DNA of 64,000 bases from a virus: positions 1 to 64,000 of IMG/VR virus record IMGVR_UViG_3300020198_000887; one strand, written 5' to 3'. The number at the start of each line of letters is the position of its first letter. Within the stretch, counting starts at the first letter, position 1. A program made the position numbers and the translations under genes. The notes below the pieces were generated by a model. That model searched no databases, was not told the DNA's origin, and saw only the letters and a list, made by a program, of their open reading frames with translations. Positions 1 to 4,913 of the stretch are shown in pieces.

Positions 1-30
1 CAACTGTAATTTTGACCTTAGGGGAAGATC

Positions 31-165
31 ATGAATAAATTAATGAAAGTAGCATTGATGGCATTGGTATCCAGCTTTGCGGTTGGTTGCGCAACCAACG
101 GCGACGTTGAAAATCTGCAAACACAAAGTTGGACAGCATGTTCAAAAAAATCACAACATAAGTAA
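31..165 (+). CDS. Small lipoprotein, possibly frameshifted at its C-end
   Basis: A 44-residue protein with a GGGGA Shine-Dalgarno about 6 bases before the ATG. Residues 1-19 form a signal peptide (Lys at positions 3 and 6, hydrophobic core 7-18) ending in the lipobox AVGC, with Cys20 as the lipid-modified residue. The following stretch (GDVENLQTQ) resembles the start of the Lpp/murein-lipoprotein helix. From residue 33 the reading turns odd (SWTACSKKSQHK). The +1 frame there reads LDSMFKKITT and stops, which would suit an Lpp-like helix better, so a one-base indel near position 128 is possible. The lipoprotein call is fairly safe; its role in the phage is unknown. Confidence 0.6.
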   Translation: MNKLMKVALMALVSSFAVGCATNGDVENLQTQSWTACSKKSQHK

Positions 166-170
166 TAAAA

Positions 171-197
171 TTTAGAAGATTCATGGAATCTTCTAAA
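171..197. terminator. 12-bp hairpin after the lipoprotein gene
   Basis: A perfect inverted repeat with arms 171-182 and 186-197 and a 3-base loop. The + strand has no T-run after it, while the minus strand has TTTTATTA, so it may act as a bidirectional or minus-strand terminator or as an mRNA-stabilising hairpin. Confidence 0.45.
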
Positions 198-271
198 AAT
201 ATCCGTTGTATAATTGCAGACAAAGATTTAGACACATTAACACTTATACCGAAGGTGAATCCAAAAATTTT

Positions 272-502
272 ATGAAAATTGTTAAATTAAATAAGACACA
301 CACTTTATTTCATAAAGGATGTACAGTTGCATTGCGTTTCAATTCACCTTGGTCATCAGGGGCCATTCAATGTAGAAAAGCTCTAGCAACCATTGATAAT
401 ACAAAATGGTTTAAATTTAATAGTGGTCATAGAAGACCATACTGGATTGGTTTTACAGATGAAAAATTAGTAACTTGGTTATCATTAATAGTCGATAATT
501 AA
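272..502 (+). CDS. Hypothetical protein, 76 aa
   Basis: Not recognised. The chosen ATG at 272 gives a protein starting MKIVKLNKTHTLF; the upstream in-frame TTG at 206 lies in a promoter-like sequence (TATAAT at 209-214) and is less likely. The protein is basic, rich in aromatic residues (WFKF, PYWIGF) and has no signal peptide or membrane segment. The ribosome-binding site is weak. Coding potential is reasonable, but this could be an accessory ORF. Confidence 0.4.
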   Translation: MKIVKLNKTHTLFHKGCTVALRFNSPWSSGAIQCRKALATIDNTKWFKFNSGHRRPYWIGFTDEKLVTWLSLIVDN

Positions 503-559
503 AAAAATGTGCCATAAGCAGTGAAAAATGTAGTGGTATGTATGTGATACAAATATTAA

Positions 560-638
560 GTTCTTTTCAGCATAATTAATTGGGAAATACAAGCGACACT
601 AAATCGTAAGTTAGAAGGTTCAAATCCTTCAAAAAACA
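560..638 (+). tRNA. Degenerate tRNA-like sequence (CUA at anticodon position)
   Basis: A perfect T-arm (GAAGG / TTCAAAT / CCTTC at 614-630) is followed by acceptor strand 631-637, which pairs 6 of 7 with 560-566. The D-arm is poor. The anticodon stem at 592-596/604-608 pairs only 4 of 5. The seven-base loop places CTA at 34-36 but has A, not U, at position 33. This looks like a decaying tRNA gene; if functional it would read UAG. Confidence 0.4.
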
Positions 639-710
639 AAGAACCTGCTGTTAAAAATAACTCAACCATATTCAATACATAAACAATAAACTTATTTGAT
701 AAGTAGTTGT

Positions 711-1154
711 ATGTTAACAATTTATACCAATAATCAACAGCATACAACATATATAAAATTAACTGAAAAAATATCACAATTTGATAATGTTGGAATTTTA
801 TACTTGCACTTACCATTTTATGATGGTATAATAGATAAAATCAAACTAGATTACGATGTTCCATATAATGATGTTATATCAATAAATGAACATACGAAAA
901 ATTATAAAAGTTTACGGGATAAATTTAAGCGTGAACATTACCATAAAGATTTTGAAATGCGATATTTCACAAATGGGACTGCTACATTTTCAATAAGTAT
1001 TAATAATACGATCTTTGAACTTATAGTGGAACCAAATGATTTGATTTGTATACCACCCAATGTCAAGCATTGGTTCGATGCTGGGGATAATCCAAATTTT
1101 ACAGCAATACGATTTTTTACTGATAAAAATGGATGGGATGCAATTTATACTTGA
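711..1154 (+). CDS. mtnD: Acireductone dioxygenase (ARD/MtnD) homologue
   Basis: A cupin-fold metalloenzyme family acting in methionine salvage: it cleaves acireductone (1,2-dihydroxy-3-keto-5-methylthiopentene) to the keto acid and formate (Fe form). The 147-residue protein keeps the metal-binding set His76, His78 and Glu82 (EHYHKDFE) and His120 (VKHWFD), plus the family signatures DLICIPPNVKHWFD and NFTAIRFFT. It aligns from its N-terminus to bacterial ARD, which is about 180 aa, but ends right after GWDAIYT and so lacks the short C-terminal tail. The ATG at 711 is preferred over a TTG at 696. It sits alone upstream of the tRNA-cluster promoter. Probably a metabolic gene taken from a bacterium. 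Confidence 0.85.
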   Translation: MLTIYTNNQQHTTYIKLTEKISQFDNVGILYLHLPFYDGIIDKIKLDYDVPYNDVISINEHTKNYKSLRDKFKREHYHKDFEMRYFTNGTATFSISINNTIFELIVEPNDLICIPPNVKHWFDAGDNPNFTAIRFFTDKNGWDAIYT

Positions 1155-1179
1155 CAGTTGACCACAGTTGGTATATAAT
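1151..1179 (+). promoter_or_regulatory. Consensus sigma70-type promoter of the RNA cluster
   Basis: TTGACA at 1151-1156, exactly 17 bases, then TATAAT at 1174-1179. The transcript would start near 1186, about 11 bases before the Y-RNA-like element, and run into the tRNA-Leu gene. Confidence 0.85.
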
Positions 1180-1196
1180 ACATATATAGATTAAAA

Positions 1197-1277
1197 GGAT
1201 AGCTACAGCATCAACCAAATTACAGGTTCGATTCCAGTCCCTATAATGGGACTGCTTAACTGGTAAAGCATCTATCC
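1197..1277 (+). ncRNA. Y-RNA-like / circularly permuted tRNA mimic (element E1)
   Basis: The ends pair as GGATAG (1197-1202) with CTATCC (1272-1277). Inside, in this order, are a T-arm (ACAGG / TTCGATT / CCAGT, 1222-1238), a closed acceptor-like hairpin (CAGTCCC - TATAAT - GGGACTG, 1235-1254) and a D-arm (GCTT / AACTGGTA / AAGC, 1254-1269). The 3' half of a tRNA thus precedes its 5' half, with the acceptor stem capped by a loop. This is the layout known for the tRNA-like module of bacterial YrlA Y RNAs, whose 5' and 3' ends form the Ro60-binding stem. The T-stem and the acceptor-like stem overlap by a few bases, so the exact fold is uncertain. It directly follows the cluster promoter. Confidence 0.6.
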
Positions 1278-1334
1278 TGATGAAGATTTATTGCGTTATG
1301 GCGATATGGAGAAATTGGTAAACTCAGCAGACTT

Positions 1335-2023
1335 ATGAAATTGAGCACACGTGATAGAAACACCCGGGTGAATGTACTTAAATTCGGTGAACTCTTAACA
1401 GGTAATGCTGATGACAATACCGAGCTAAATTTTGGATTGTATGTTACGACCTCTATATGTTGGGGTAAATGCATGACAGTTTGGACATAGTAATCGTAGA
1501 TTCGATAATTCATTATTTGTATTATCACCATCTATGTGATCTAATTCAAGCGAAATTGGTTTAGATAACCATTCGGATAAATTACAAGATGAACATATTG
1601 GGTTAAAAACCCCATTATTAAGTAATTTTATTTTTAATTTATATGAATGGATAGTTGAACCCTTTTGTAGATATTCTTCAATTGGTTTTGATCTTTCTGG
1701 AAATTTTCTTCCACCTAGATTCTGTCCAGTGAAATGACTAGTATCTAAATTAAAATGTTTTATAGCACGTTTCAATGTGGTATAATTCCCACCAGCTGGT
1801 GCAACATTTAATTTTTGTAATACTTGTCTTAAAGATACAGAAGTAACAACAGCGTTTTGTAAATCAGTTAACGTGTATTTAAATAGTTTCATAAAATAAT
1901 CCATTAGAAGTGTAGAGACTTAACAGGTACTACCTACGTTGTATTTATGCAATATGGTAAAGATAAAGTCCAGACCACAAACTATGTTTACTAAATATAG
2001 GTAGTGAAAACTATAGTGGTACG
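1335..2023 (+). other. Group I intron in tRNA-Leu(UAA), with endonuclease insert
   Basis: A 689-base intron obeying group I rules: the last exon base is U (1334) and the last intron base is G (2023). Core elements visible are P (AATTCGGTGAA), Q (AATACCGAGC), R (TGTAGAGACTTAACAGG) and S (AAAGTCC). The P7 pairing is GACTT (1917-1921) with AAGTC (1966-1970). An HNH endonuclease gene lies antisense between Q and R. Confidence 0.88.
1425..1904 (-). CDS. HNH homing endonuclease inside the tRNA-Leu intron
   Basis: A 159-residue protein encoded on the strand opposite to the intron. The N-terminal half looks like a DNA-recognition region (LTDLQNAVVTSVSLRQVLQKL, an AsnC/HTH-like start). The C-terminal half is a classic HNH module: CSSC zinc knuckle, LELDHIDGDNTNNELSNLR and LLCPNCH. 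Such enzymes cut intron-free alleles so that the intron is copied into them. The antisense orientation separates endonuclease expression from tRNA transcription. Its 3' end reaches the intron core just after element Q. Confidence 0.9.
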   Translation of the reverse strand: MDYFMKLFKYTLTDLQNAVVTSVSLRQVLQKLNVAPAGGNYTTLKRAIKHFNLDTSHFTGQNLGGRKFPERSKPIEEYLQKGSTIHSYKLKIKLLNNGVFNPICSSCNLSEWLSKPISLELDHIDGDNTNNELSNLRLLCPNCHAFTPTYRGRNIQSKI

Positions 2024-2080
2024 AAAATCTGCCGTCGAAAGACTTCCCGGTTCGAGTCCGGGTATCGCTACCAAACAAAT

Positions 2081-2173
2081 GAAGAGTTGGGTGAGTGGTT
2101 AAAACCACCTTCCTGCTAAGAAGGCATACGGTTAAAAGCCGTATCGTGGGTTCAAACCCCACACTCTTCGCCA
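2081..2173 (+). tRNA. tRNA-Ser(GCU)
   Basis: Acceptor GAAGAGT/ACTCTTC, G73 and encoded CCA (2171-2173). Anticodon arm CCTTC-CTGCTAA-GAAGG gives GCU. It has a long variable arm and T-arm GTGGG/CCCAC. It starts 7 bases after the CCA of tRNA-Leu. Confidence 0.95.
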
Positions 2174-2180
2174 AGTTTAT

Positions 2181-2230
2181 GATACATTTAGCAGTTTAAA
2201 AAACAAACTTAAAATTTGAAAAAACGTATC
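2181..2230 (+). ncRNA. Short stem-closed element E5
   Basis: The ends GATAC (2181-2185) and GTATC (2226-2230) pair. ATTTAGCA follows the 5' arm, and an inner hairpin AGTTT/AAACT is present. It shares the pattern stem, then (T)CAGCA, then insert, then stem, then C-x-GTATAA with elements at 3799, 4501 and 4687, but has no tRNA-like insert. It may be a degenerate relative. Confidence 0.35.
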
Positions 2231-2419
2231 CTGTATAAATATTATATTCAACAACATATAGAATGGTATGAAATATACAAAGAAGTTGGGTTTGACGAGT
2301 TTGTAAGAAGAACTGGGTATAATTATTCAAAACCAAATTTAGTAACAGCATTTTCTAAATTAGTTCCGAATTTTATTCCACAAAACGGTAAGAAAAGATA
2401 TTCCCCTGTAGCTCAGTAG
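2216..2419 (+). CDS. Hypothetical protein, possibly N-terminally truncated
   Basis: The stretch EWYEIYKEVGFDEFV and the C-end KLVPNFIPQNGKKR read like a genuine small phage protein. The only start is a TTG inside element E5 with no Shine-Dalgarno, and the last codons run into the tRNA-Asn gene. No function is recognised. It may be the 3' remnant of a longer gene disrupted when RNA elements were inserted. Confidence 0.4.
   Translation: MKKRILYKYYIQQHIEWYEIYKEVGFDEFVRRTGYNYSKPNLVTAFSKLVPNFIPQNGKKRYSPVAQ
2234..2241 (+). promoter_or_regulatory. T4-type late promoter (TATAAATA)
   Basis: An exact TATAAATA, the -10-like box recognised by T4 gp55-family late sigma factors. It abuts element E5 and precedes the tRNA-Asn gene. 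Confidence 0.5.
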
Positions 2420-2670
2420 GTAGAGCAGTTGACTGTCAAAAGGCAGCTTCTATTGGAAACAATAGTTGAAAAATCCATCAAATTCGGTGAAACCTAAAAT
2501 CGTATGAATATGGCAATACCGAGCCAAGCCTGGAAATAGGAAGGTGTAGAGACTAGACGGTGGAGACCTAAGTTCATAAGAATATGGTCGTGGTATAGTC
2601 CAGAGAGTAATGAAAATTGCACAAATCTGTAATCAATTGGTCGGCGGTTCGAGCCCGTCCGGGGGAGCCA
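2402..2670 (+). tRNA. tRNA-Asn(GUU), interrupted by a group I intron
   Basis: Exon 1 is 2402-2436 and exon 2 is 2630-2670. Acceptor TCCCCTG/CGGGGGA, G73 and CCA (2668-2670). D-arm GCTC/GAGC, T-arm GGCGG/CCGTC. Splicing after U2436 and G2629 gives loop CTGTTAA, anticodon GUU. A naive reading of GTC (Asp) ignores the U-exon/G-intron rule. Confidence 0.88.
2437..2629 (+). other. Compact group I intron in tRNA-Asn(GUU)
   Basis: A 193-base intron between anticodon bases 35 and 36. It holds P (AAATTCGGTGAAACC), Q (AATACCGAGCC), R (GTGTAGAGACTAGACGG) and S (TATAGTCC). P7 is GACTA (2551-2555) with TAGTC (2596-2600), compensatory to GACTT/AAGTC in the Leu intron. It carries no endonuclease. Likely related to the Leu intron but at a different anticodon position. 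Confidence 0.88.
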
Positions 2671-2814
2671 AAATGCATAGCGTCGGCTTTACGCTATGGT
2701 AGGAAAGTGCCTACTGCTCAACGTATATGAGTATCTGCGAAGCAGAAACCTACGGGTTGCCTAACAAACTACAACTAGAGTTGTTATTCGAGTAACAACA
2801 TAAGCAACTATTAT
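2671..2814 (+). ncRNA. Unidentified structured RNA candidate
   Basis: No ORF. Consecutive hairpins can be drawn: TAGCGT/ACGCTA (about 2675-2694), GTAGG/CCTAC, CTCA/TGAG, TCTGC-GAA-GCAGA, and GTTGTTA/TAACAAC (about 2778-2797). A second CCTAC copy could pair with GTAGG instead, giving an alternative fold. It lies between tRNA-Asn and a CAU tRNA, so it is co-transcribed with them. It matches no tmRNA, RNase P or group I core that I can see. Confidence 0.35.
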
Positions 2815-2888
2815 TGCGAGCTCGACTGTCTGGTGATGTCACCAGTTTCATAAGCTAGTTTAGGTCGGTCCGATTCCGGCACTCGTTT
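2815..2888 (+). tRNA. tRNA with CAU anticodon (Met or Ile2 type)
   Basis: D-arm GAC/GTC with GG in the loop, anticodon loop TTCATAA with U33 and CAU, T-arm GTCGG/CCGGC. The acceptor stem pairs only 5 of 7 and no CCA is encoded, so it is either divergent or decaying. Confidence 0.6.
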
Positions 2889-2963
2889 CCGGGTATTACC
2901 GGAGATTAGACCAGTTTGGAAGGGCGATCCTATAGGTTATATGTTTTAAATCCTACCACTTCC
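2888..2963 (+). other. Hairpin and tRNA remnant
   Basis: A hairpin TCCGG/CCGGA (2888-2903) is followed by GGAAGGG (2918-2924), which pairs 6 of 7 with CACTTCC (2957-2963). A T-stem-like ATAGG/CCTAC lies inside with an enlarged loop. There is no recognisable D or anticodon arm, so probably a deleted tRNA. Confidence 0.3.
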
Positions 2964-2992
2964 GATGAGTTATACATATAAAAATTTAGCAT

Positions 2993-3069
2993 GGTCGGGT
3001 GACGGAATAGGCATACGTACAGATTTTAGATGTCTGGTGTTGGGAGTTCGATTCTCCCATCGACTACCA
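2993..3069 (+). tRNA. tRNA-Leu(UAG) with a short variable loop
   Basis: Encoded CCA at 3067-3069, T-arm GGGAG/CTCCC, D-stem ACG/CGT, and anticodon arm CAGAT-TTTAGAT-GTCTG giving UAG. Leucine tRNAs normally have a long class II variable arm; here only about 5 bases separate the anticodon and T stems. Confidence 0.8.
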
Positions 3070-3197
3070 TATTAAAAAAATATTCATGGACCATGAATAG
3101 TGAGACAAATAATTTCTAACTACTTCATTGTGGTTTATATTTGGTACTGACCATGATTATGATTAATAAATATTAAAACATAAAATAAGGATGTATA

Positions 3198-3362
3198 ATG
3201 GCAGCAAGAAATGATGTAACTGGTGACCCTATTCAAACTAGGCCATCCTCTCAAGCATACCGTGACAATTGGGATGCTATTTTCGGTAAAAAGAAAGAAG
3301 ATAAAAAAGCGGTATCTGATACTTCACAAGAGAACAAATCTCTTGACAATAATAATAATTAA
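3198..3362 (+). CDS. Conserved small phage protein, 54 aa
   Basis: Starts MAARNDVTGDPIQ and contains SQAYRDNWDAIFGKKK, a pattern I recognise from many T4-like marine and freshwater phages as a small protein of unknown function. AAGGA lies 7 bases before the ATG. The C-terminal third is low-complexity Lys/Asp/Asn. It is the first of three tightly packed small genes ending at 3708. Confidence 0.7.
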   Translation: MAARNDVTGDPIQTRPSSQAYRDNWDAIFGKKKEDKKAVSDTSQENKSLDNNNN

Positions 3363-3371
3363 GGATATAAT

Positions 3372-3581
3372 ATGTCAACAGTTAGTAAATCAAGCAGACC
3401 ACGTAATGCACCTGGTAAAACACGTAATGGTAAAGTTAAAATTGTTTCACTTACATTATATCAACTACAAGAAATGATAGCAACTGTACATAGACCACGT
3501 GATAAATGTAAATATCAAAATTATATAAATGTTCTTATTAAAAAGGTAAATAAAAATGGCCGTAGAAATAATAAAATGTAG
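3372..3581 (+). CDS. Small basic hypothetical protein, 69 aa
   Basis: Good ribosome site (AAGGATATAATATG). Strongly basic throughout (SRPRNAPGKTRNGKVK at the start, KKVNKNGRRNNK at the end), suggesting nucleic-acid binding, with a central helix VSLTLYQLQEMIATV. The next gene starts inside its 3' end, implying coupled translation. No family recognised. Confidence 0.65.
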   Translation: MSTVSKSSRPRNAPGKTRNGKVKIVSLTLYQLQEMIATVHRPRDKCKYQNYINVLIKKVNKNGRRNNKM

Positions 3582-3708
3582 TTGTTCAGGCACACCAGCT
3601 GCTGAATTCCAAGACAAAACATATGGAAAAGGTATGCGAGTTATGAATTTAGATTTTAAAAAAGTAAACGCAACTTGTACAGTATGCGGTGCTAAACATA
3701 GGAATTAA
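3556..3708 (+). CDS. Small zinc-ribbon protein, 50 aa
   Basis: Two cysteine pairs, CSC near residues 8-10 and CTVC near residues 41-44, likely bind one zinc ion. It overlaps the previous gene by 26 bases in another frame and ends 8 bases before a tRNA. Function unknown; probably a small nucleic-acid- or protein-binding domain. Confidence 0.65.
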   Translation: MAVEIIKCSCSGTPAAEFQDKTYGKGMRVMNLDFKKVNATCTVCGAKHRN

Positions 3709-3716
3709 AGAATACA

Positions 3717-3792
3717 GCCCCTGTAGCTCAGTTGGTAGAGCGATTCACTTAAAGTGAGGATGATGTGGGTTCAAATCCTGTCGGGGGCCCCA
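3717..3792 (+). tRNA. tRNA with UAA anticodon and class I body
   Basis: Acceptor GCCCCTG/CGGGGGC, C73 and CCA (3790-3792), D-arm GCTC/GAGC, anticodon loop CTTAAAG. It decodes UUA by sequence, but the variable loop is 5 bases and the body is not leucine-like. Charging identity is uncertain. Confidence 0.8.
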
Positions 3793-3798
3793 ATTTTA

Positions 3799-3908
3799 GG
3801 ATACATTCAGCAAATCTAAAGCACCCTAGATGTCGTAGGTTCAAATCCTACATTCTCATAATGAGAATTAGCTCAGTTGGTAGAGCGCCAGGCTAAAAAC
3901 ACGTATCC
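3799..3908 (+). ncRNA. Y-RNA-like / circularly permuted tRNA mimic (element E2)
   Basis: The ends GGATAC (3799-3804) and GTATCC (3903-3908) pair. Inside, in permuted order: anticodon-stem 3' strand CCTAG (3825-3829), a 5-base variable loop, perfect T-arm GTAGG / TTCAAAT / CCTAC (3835-3851), acceptor strand ATTCTCA (3852-3858), linker TAA, acceptor strand TGAGAAT (3862-3868; 7 of 7 pairs), T8-A9, perfect D-arm GCTC / AGTTGGTA / GAGC (3871-3886), and anticodon-stem 5' strand CCAGG (3888-3892) followed by CT. This matches the architecture described for bacterial YrlA RNAs, where the tRNA-like module has a capped acceptor and the anticodon side continues into the Ro60-binding stem. It ends just upstream of the ppiC ribosome site. 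Confidence 0.75.
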
Positions 3909-3931
3909 GGTTTTAATTACACGAGGCAAAC

Positions 3932-4207
3932 ATGACAACACAAGTAACAGCAAGACATATTTTAGTTGATACACTAGAAGAAGCGCAAGCATTAGCAAAA
4001 CAAATCAATGAAGGTTCAGATTTTGCACGATTGGCCAGACAACATTCAAAATGTCCTAGTGGAAAAAACGGTGGTGATTTGGGTACATTTGGCCGTGGAA
4101 TGATGGTTCAACCATTCGAAAATATTTCATTTGAACTAGAAATTGATGGGGTGAGTGACCCAGTACAAACACAGTTTGGGTATCACCTAATCAACAGAAC
4201 TGCATAA
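3932..4207 (+). CDS. ppiC: Parvulin-type peptidyl-prolyl isomerase
   Basis: A complete 91-residue single-domain parvulin close in length to E. coli PpiC (93 aa). Family motifs are all present: ARHILV at the start, CPSGKNGGDLG in the middle and QTQFGYHLI at the end. It catalyses cis-trans isomerisation of prolyl bonds and would act in the host cytoplasm, as there is no signal peptide. The groES-like gene starts 2 bases after its stop, so the two form a folding operon. It is unusual cargo for a T4-like phage. Confidence 0.92.
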   Translation: MTTQVTARHILVDTLEEAQALAKQINEGSDFARLARQHSKCPSGKNGGDLGTFGRGMMVQPFENISFELEIDGVSDPVQTQFGYHLINRTA

Positions 4208-4208
4208 A

Positions 4209-4493
4209 ATGACATACCAAATTATTAACGAACGTGTTCTGGTTAAAAAACCAAACGACCCTAAAAAATCAGCATTTGGAATCATCATTGCCAATGACTC
4301 TTCTGAAAAAACTATTACTGGTGAAGTAATTGGAATTGGTGAAGGAAAACCATTGGAAAATGGTGATTATAGACCAATGACAGTTAAGGTGGGCGACAAA
4401 GTAATGCTACCGAACGGTATTGGGATTGAAGTAACGATTGATGAGCAAGAATGCATTGTTATTAAAGAAGATGATATTCTGTTAATAATGTAA
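4209..4493 (+). CDS. groES: GroES-type co-chaperonin
   Basis: A 94-residue Cpn10 fold: N-terminal strand NERVLVKKPNDPKK, a mobile-loop region (residues about 17-32) that would dock on host GroEL, GEVIGIGEGKPLENG, KVGDKVMLPNGIGIEV and C-terminal IVIKEDDILLIM. It follows ppiC directly. A second, more gp31-like co-chaperonin is encoded at 36221, so this phage appears to carry two. Confidence 0.88.
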   Translation: MTYQIINERVLVKKPNDPKKSAFGIIIANDSSEKTITGEVIGIGEGKPLENGDYRPMTVKVGDKVMLPNGIGIEVTIDEQECIVIKEDDILLIM

Positions 4494-4500
4494 TGAAAAA

Positions 4501-4584
4501 GGGTTAGTTTCAGCAATATTATTGTACATGAAAAATACCAGACGCCAGGTAGGGAAATAAGCAATACCCAATGGCGACTAACCC
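4501..4584 (+). ncRNA. Stem-closed RNA element E3
   Basis: The ends GGGTTAG (4501-4507) and CTAACCC (4578-4584) pair perfectly. TTTCAGCAATA follows the 5' arm, as in E2 and E4, and CGTATAAATG follows the 3' arm. An inner hairpin CGCCA/TGGCG is present. There is no T- or D-arm. Candidate Y-RNA without a tRNA-like module. Confidence 0.45.
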
Positions 4585-4592
4585 GTATAAAT

Positions 4593-4677
4593 GCTGAAGT
4601 GACAGAATGGTTATGTACCGGTCTGCAAAACCGTAATTCCGAAAGGTAGTGTGGGTTCGTCCCAATCTTCAGCTCCA
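4593..4677 (+). tRNA. tRNA-Cys(GCA) with enlarged variable loop
   Basis: Acceptor GCTGAAG/CTTCAGC (7 of 7), U73 and encoded CCA (4675-4677). The D-arm region GGTTATGTA matches bacterial tRNA-Cys. Anticodon loop CTGCAAA. The variable region is about 16 bases (can pair TTCC/GGTA), unusual for Cys. Confidence 0.85.
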
Positions 4678-4686
4678 TATTGTTAG

Positions 4687-4893
4687 GATGGGTTCCGCAA
4701 TAAAATTTAATTAATTCTATTAGTATAAATGCTACACTGGATGTATACAGTTATATGTAATGGATATTGCTAGAAAGAGTAACTAGATATGCTCCAATCT
4801 GAATATTGGATATTTCTTATAGAAATAAGATATGGTTGCGGATTATATCTGATGACAACCAGAAACAATAAAATACATCAAATCCGACCATCC
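4687..4893 (+). ncRNA. Long stem-closed RNA element E4
   Basis: The ends GGATGG (4687-4692) and CCATCC (4888-4893) pair. The 5' flank continues TTCCGCAATA and the 3' flank CGTATAAC plus a T-rich run, mirroring E3. The roughly 200-base interior has no ORF. It may be a further Y-RNA-like transcript; the interior fold is unresolved. Confidence 0.35.
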
Positions 4894-4913
4894 CGTATAA
4901 CTTTTTTATTTTT

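Larger units (their letters stand above)
1300..2073 (+). tRNA. tRNA-Leu(UAA), interrupted by a group I intron
   Basis: Exon 1 is 1300-1334 and exon 2 is 2024-2073. The acceptor GGCGATA pairs with TATCGCT, and A73 plus an encoded CCA follow (2071-2073). The D-stem is GAG/CTC, the anticodon stem GCAGA/TCTGC, the variable arm long (class II) and the T-arm CCCGG/CCGGG. Joining the exons gives the loop CTTAAAA, anticodon UAA. The intron sits between U34 and A35, the position of the cyanobacterial and plastid tRNA-Leu(UAA) intron. Confidence 0.9.

Noticed and set aside
1197-1300. Two-piece (permuted) tmRNA
   Set aside because: The right-hand part has a tRNA-like D-arm and no tag reading frame or pseudoknot follows before tRNA-Leu.
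2402-2670. tRNA-Asp(GUC) reading of the interrupted tRNA
   Set aside because: It needs the intron to begin after C2437 and end in T2630, breaking the U-exon end and G-intron end rules. The Asn(GUU) reading obeys both and gives the standard CTGTTAA loop.
4687-4893. Hammerhead ribozyme (CTGATGA ... GAAAC near 4848-4866)
   Set aside because: Core-like words occur, but no credible stem II lies between them and no partner strands fit.
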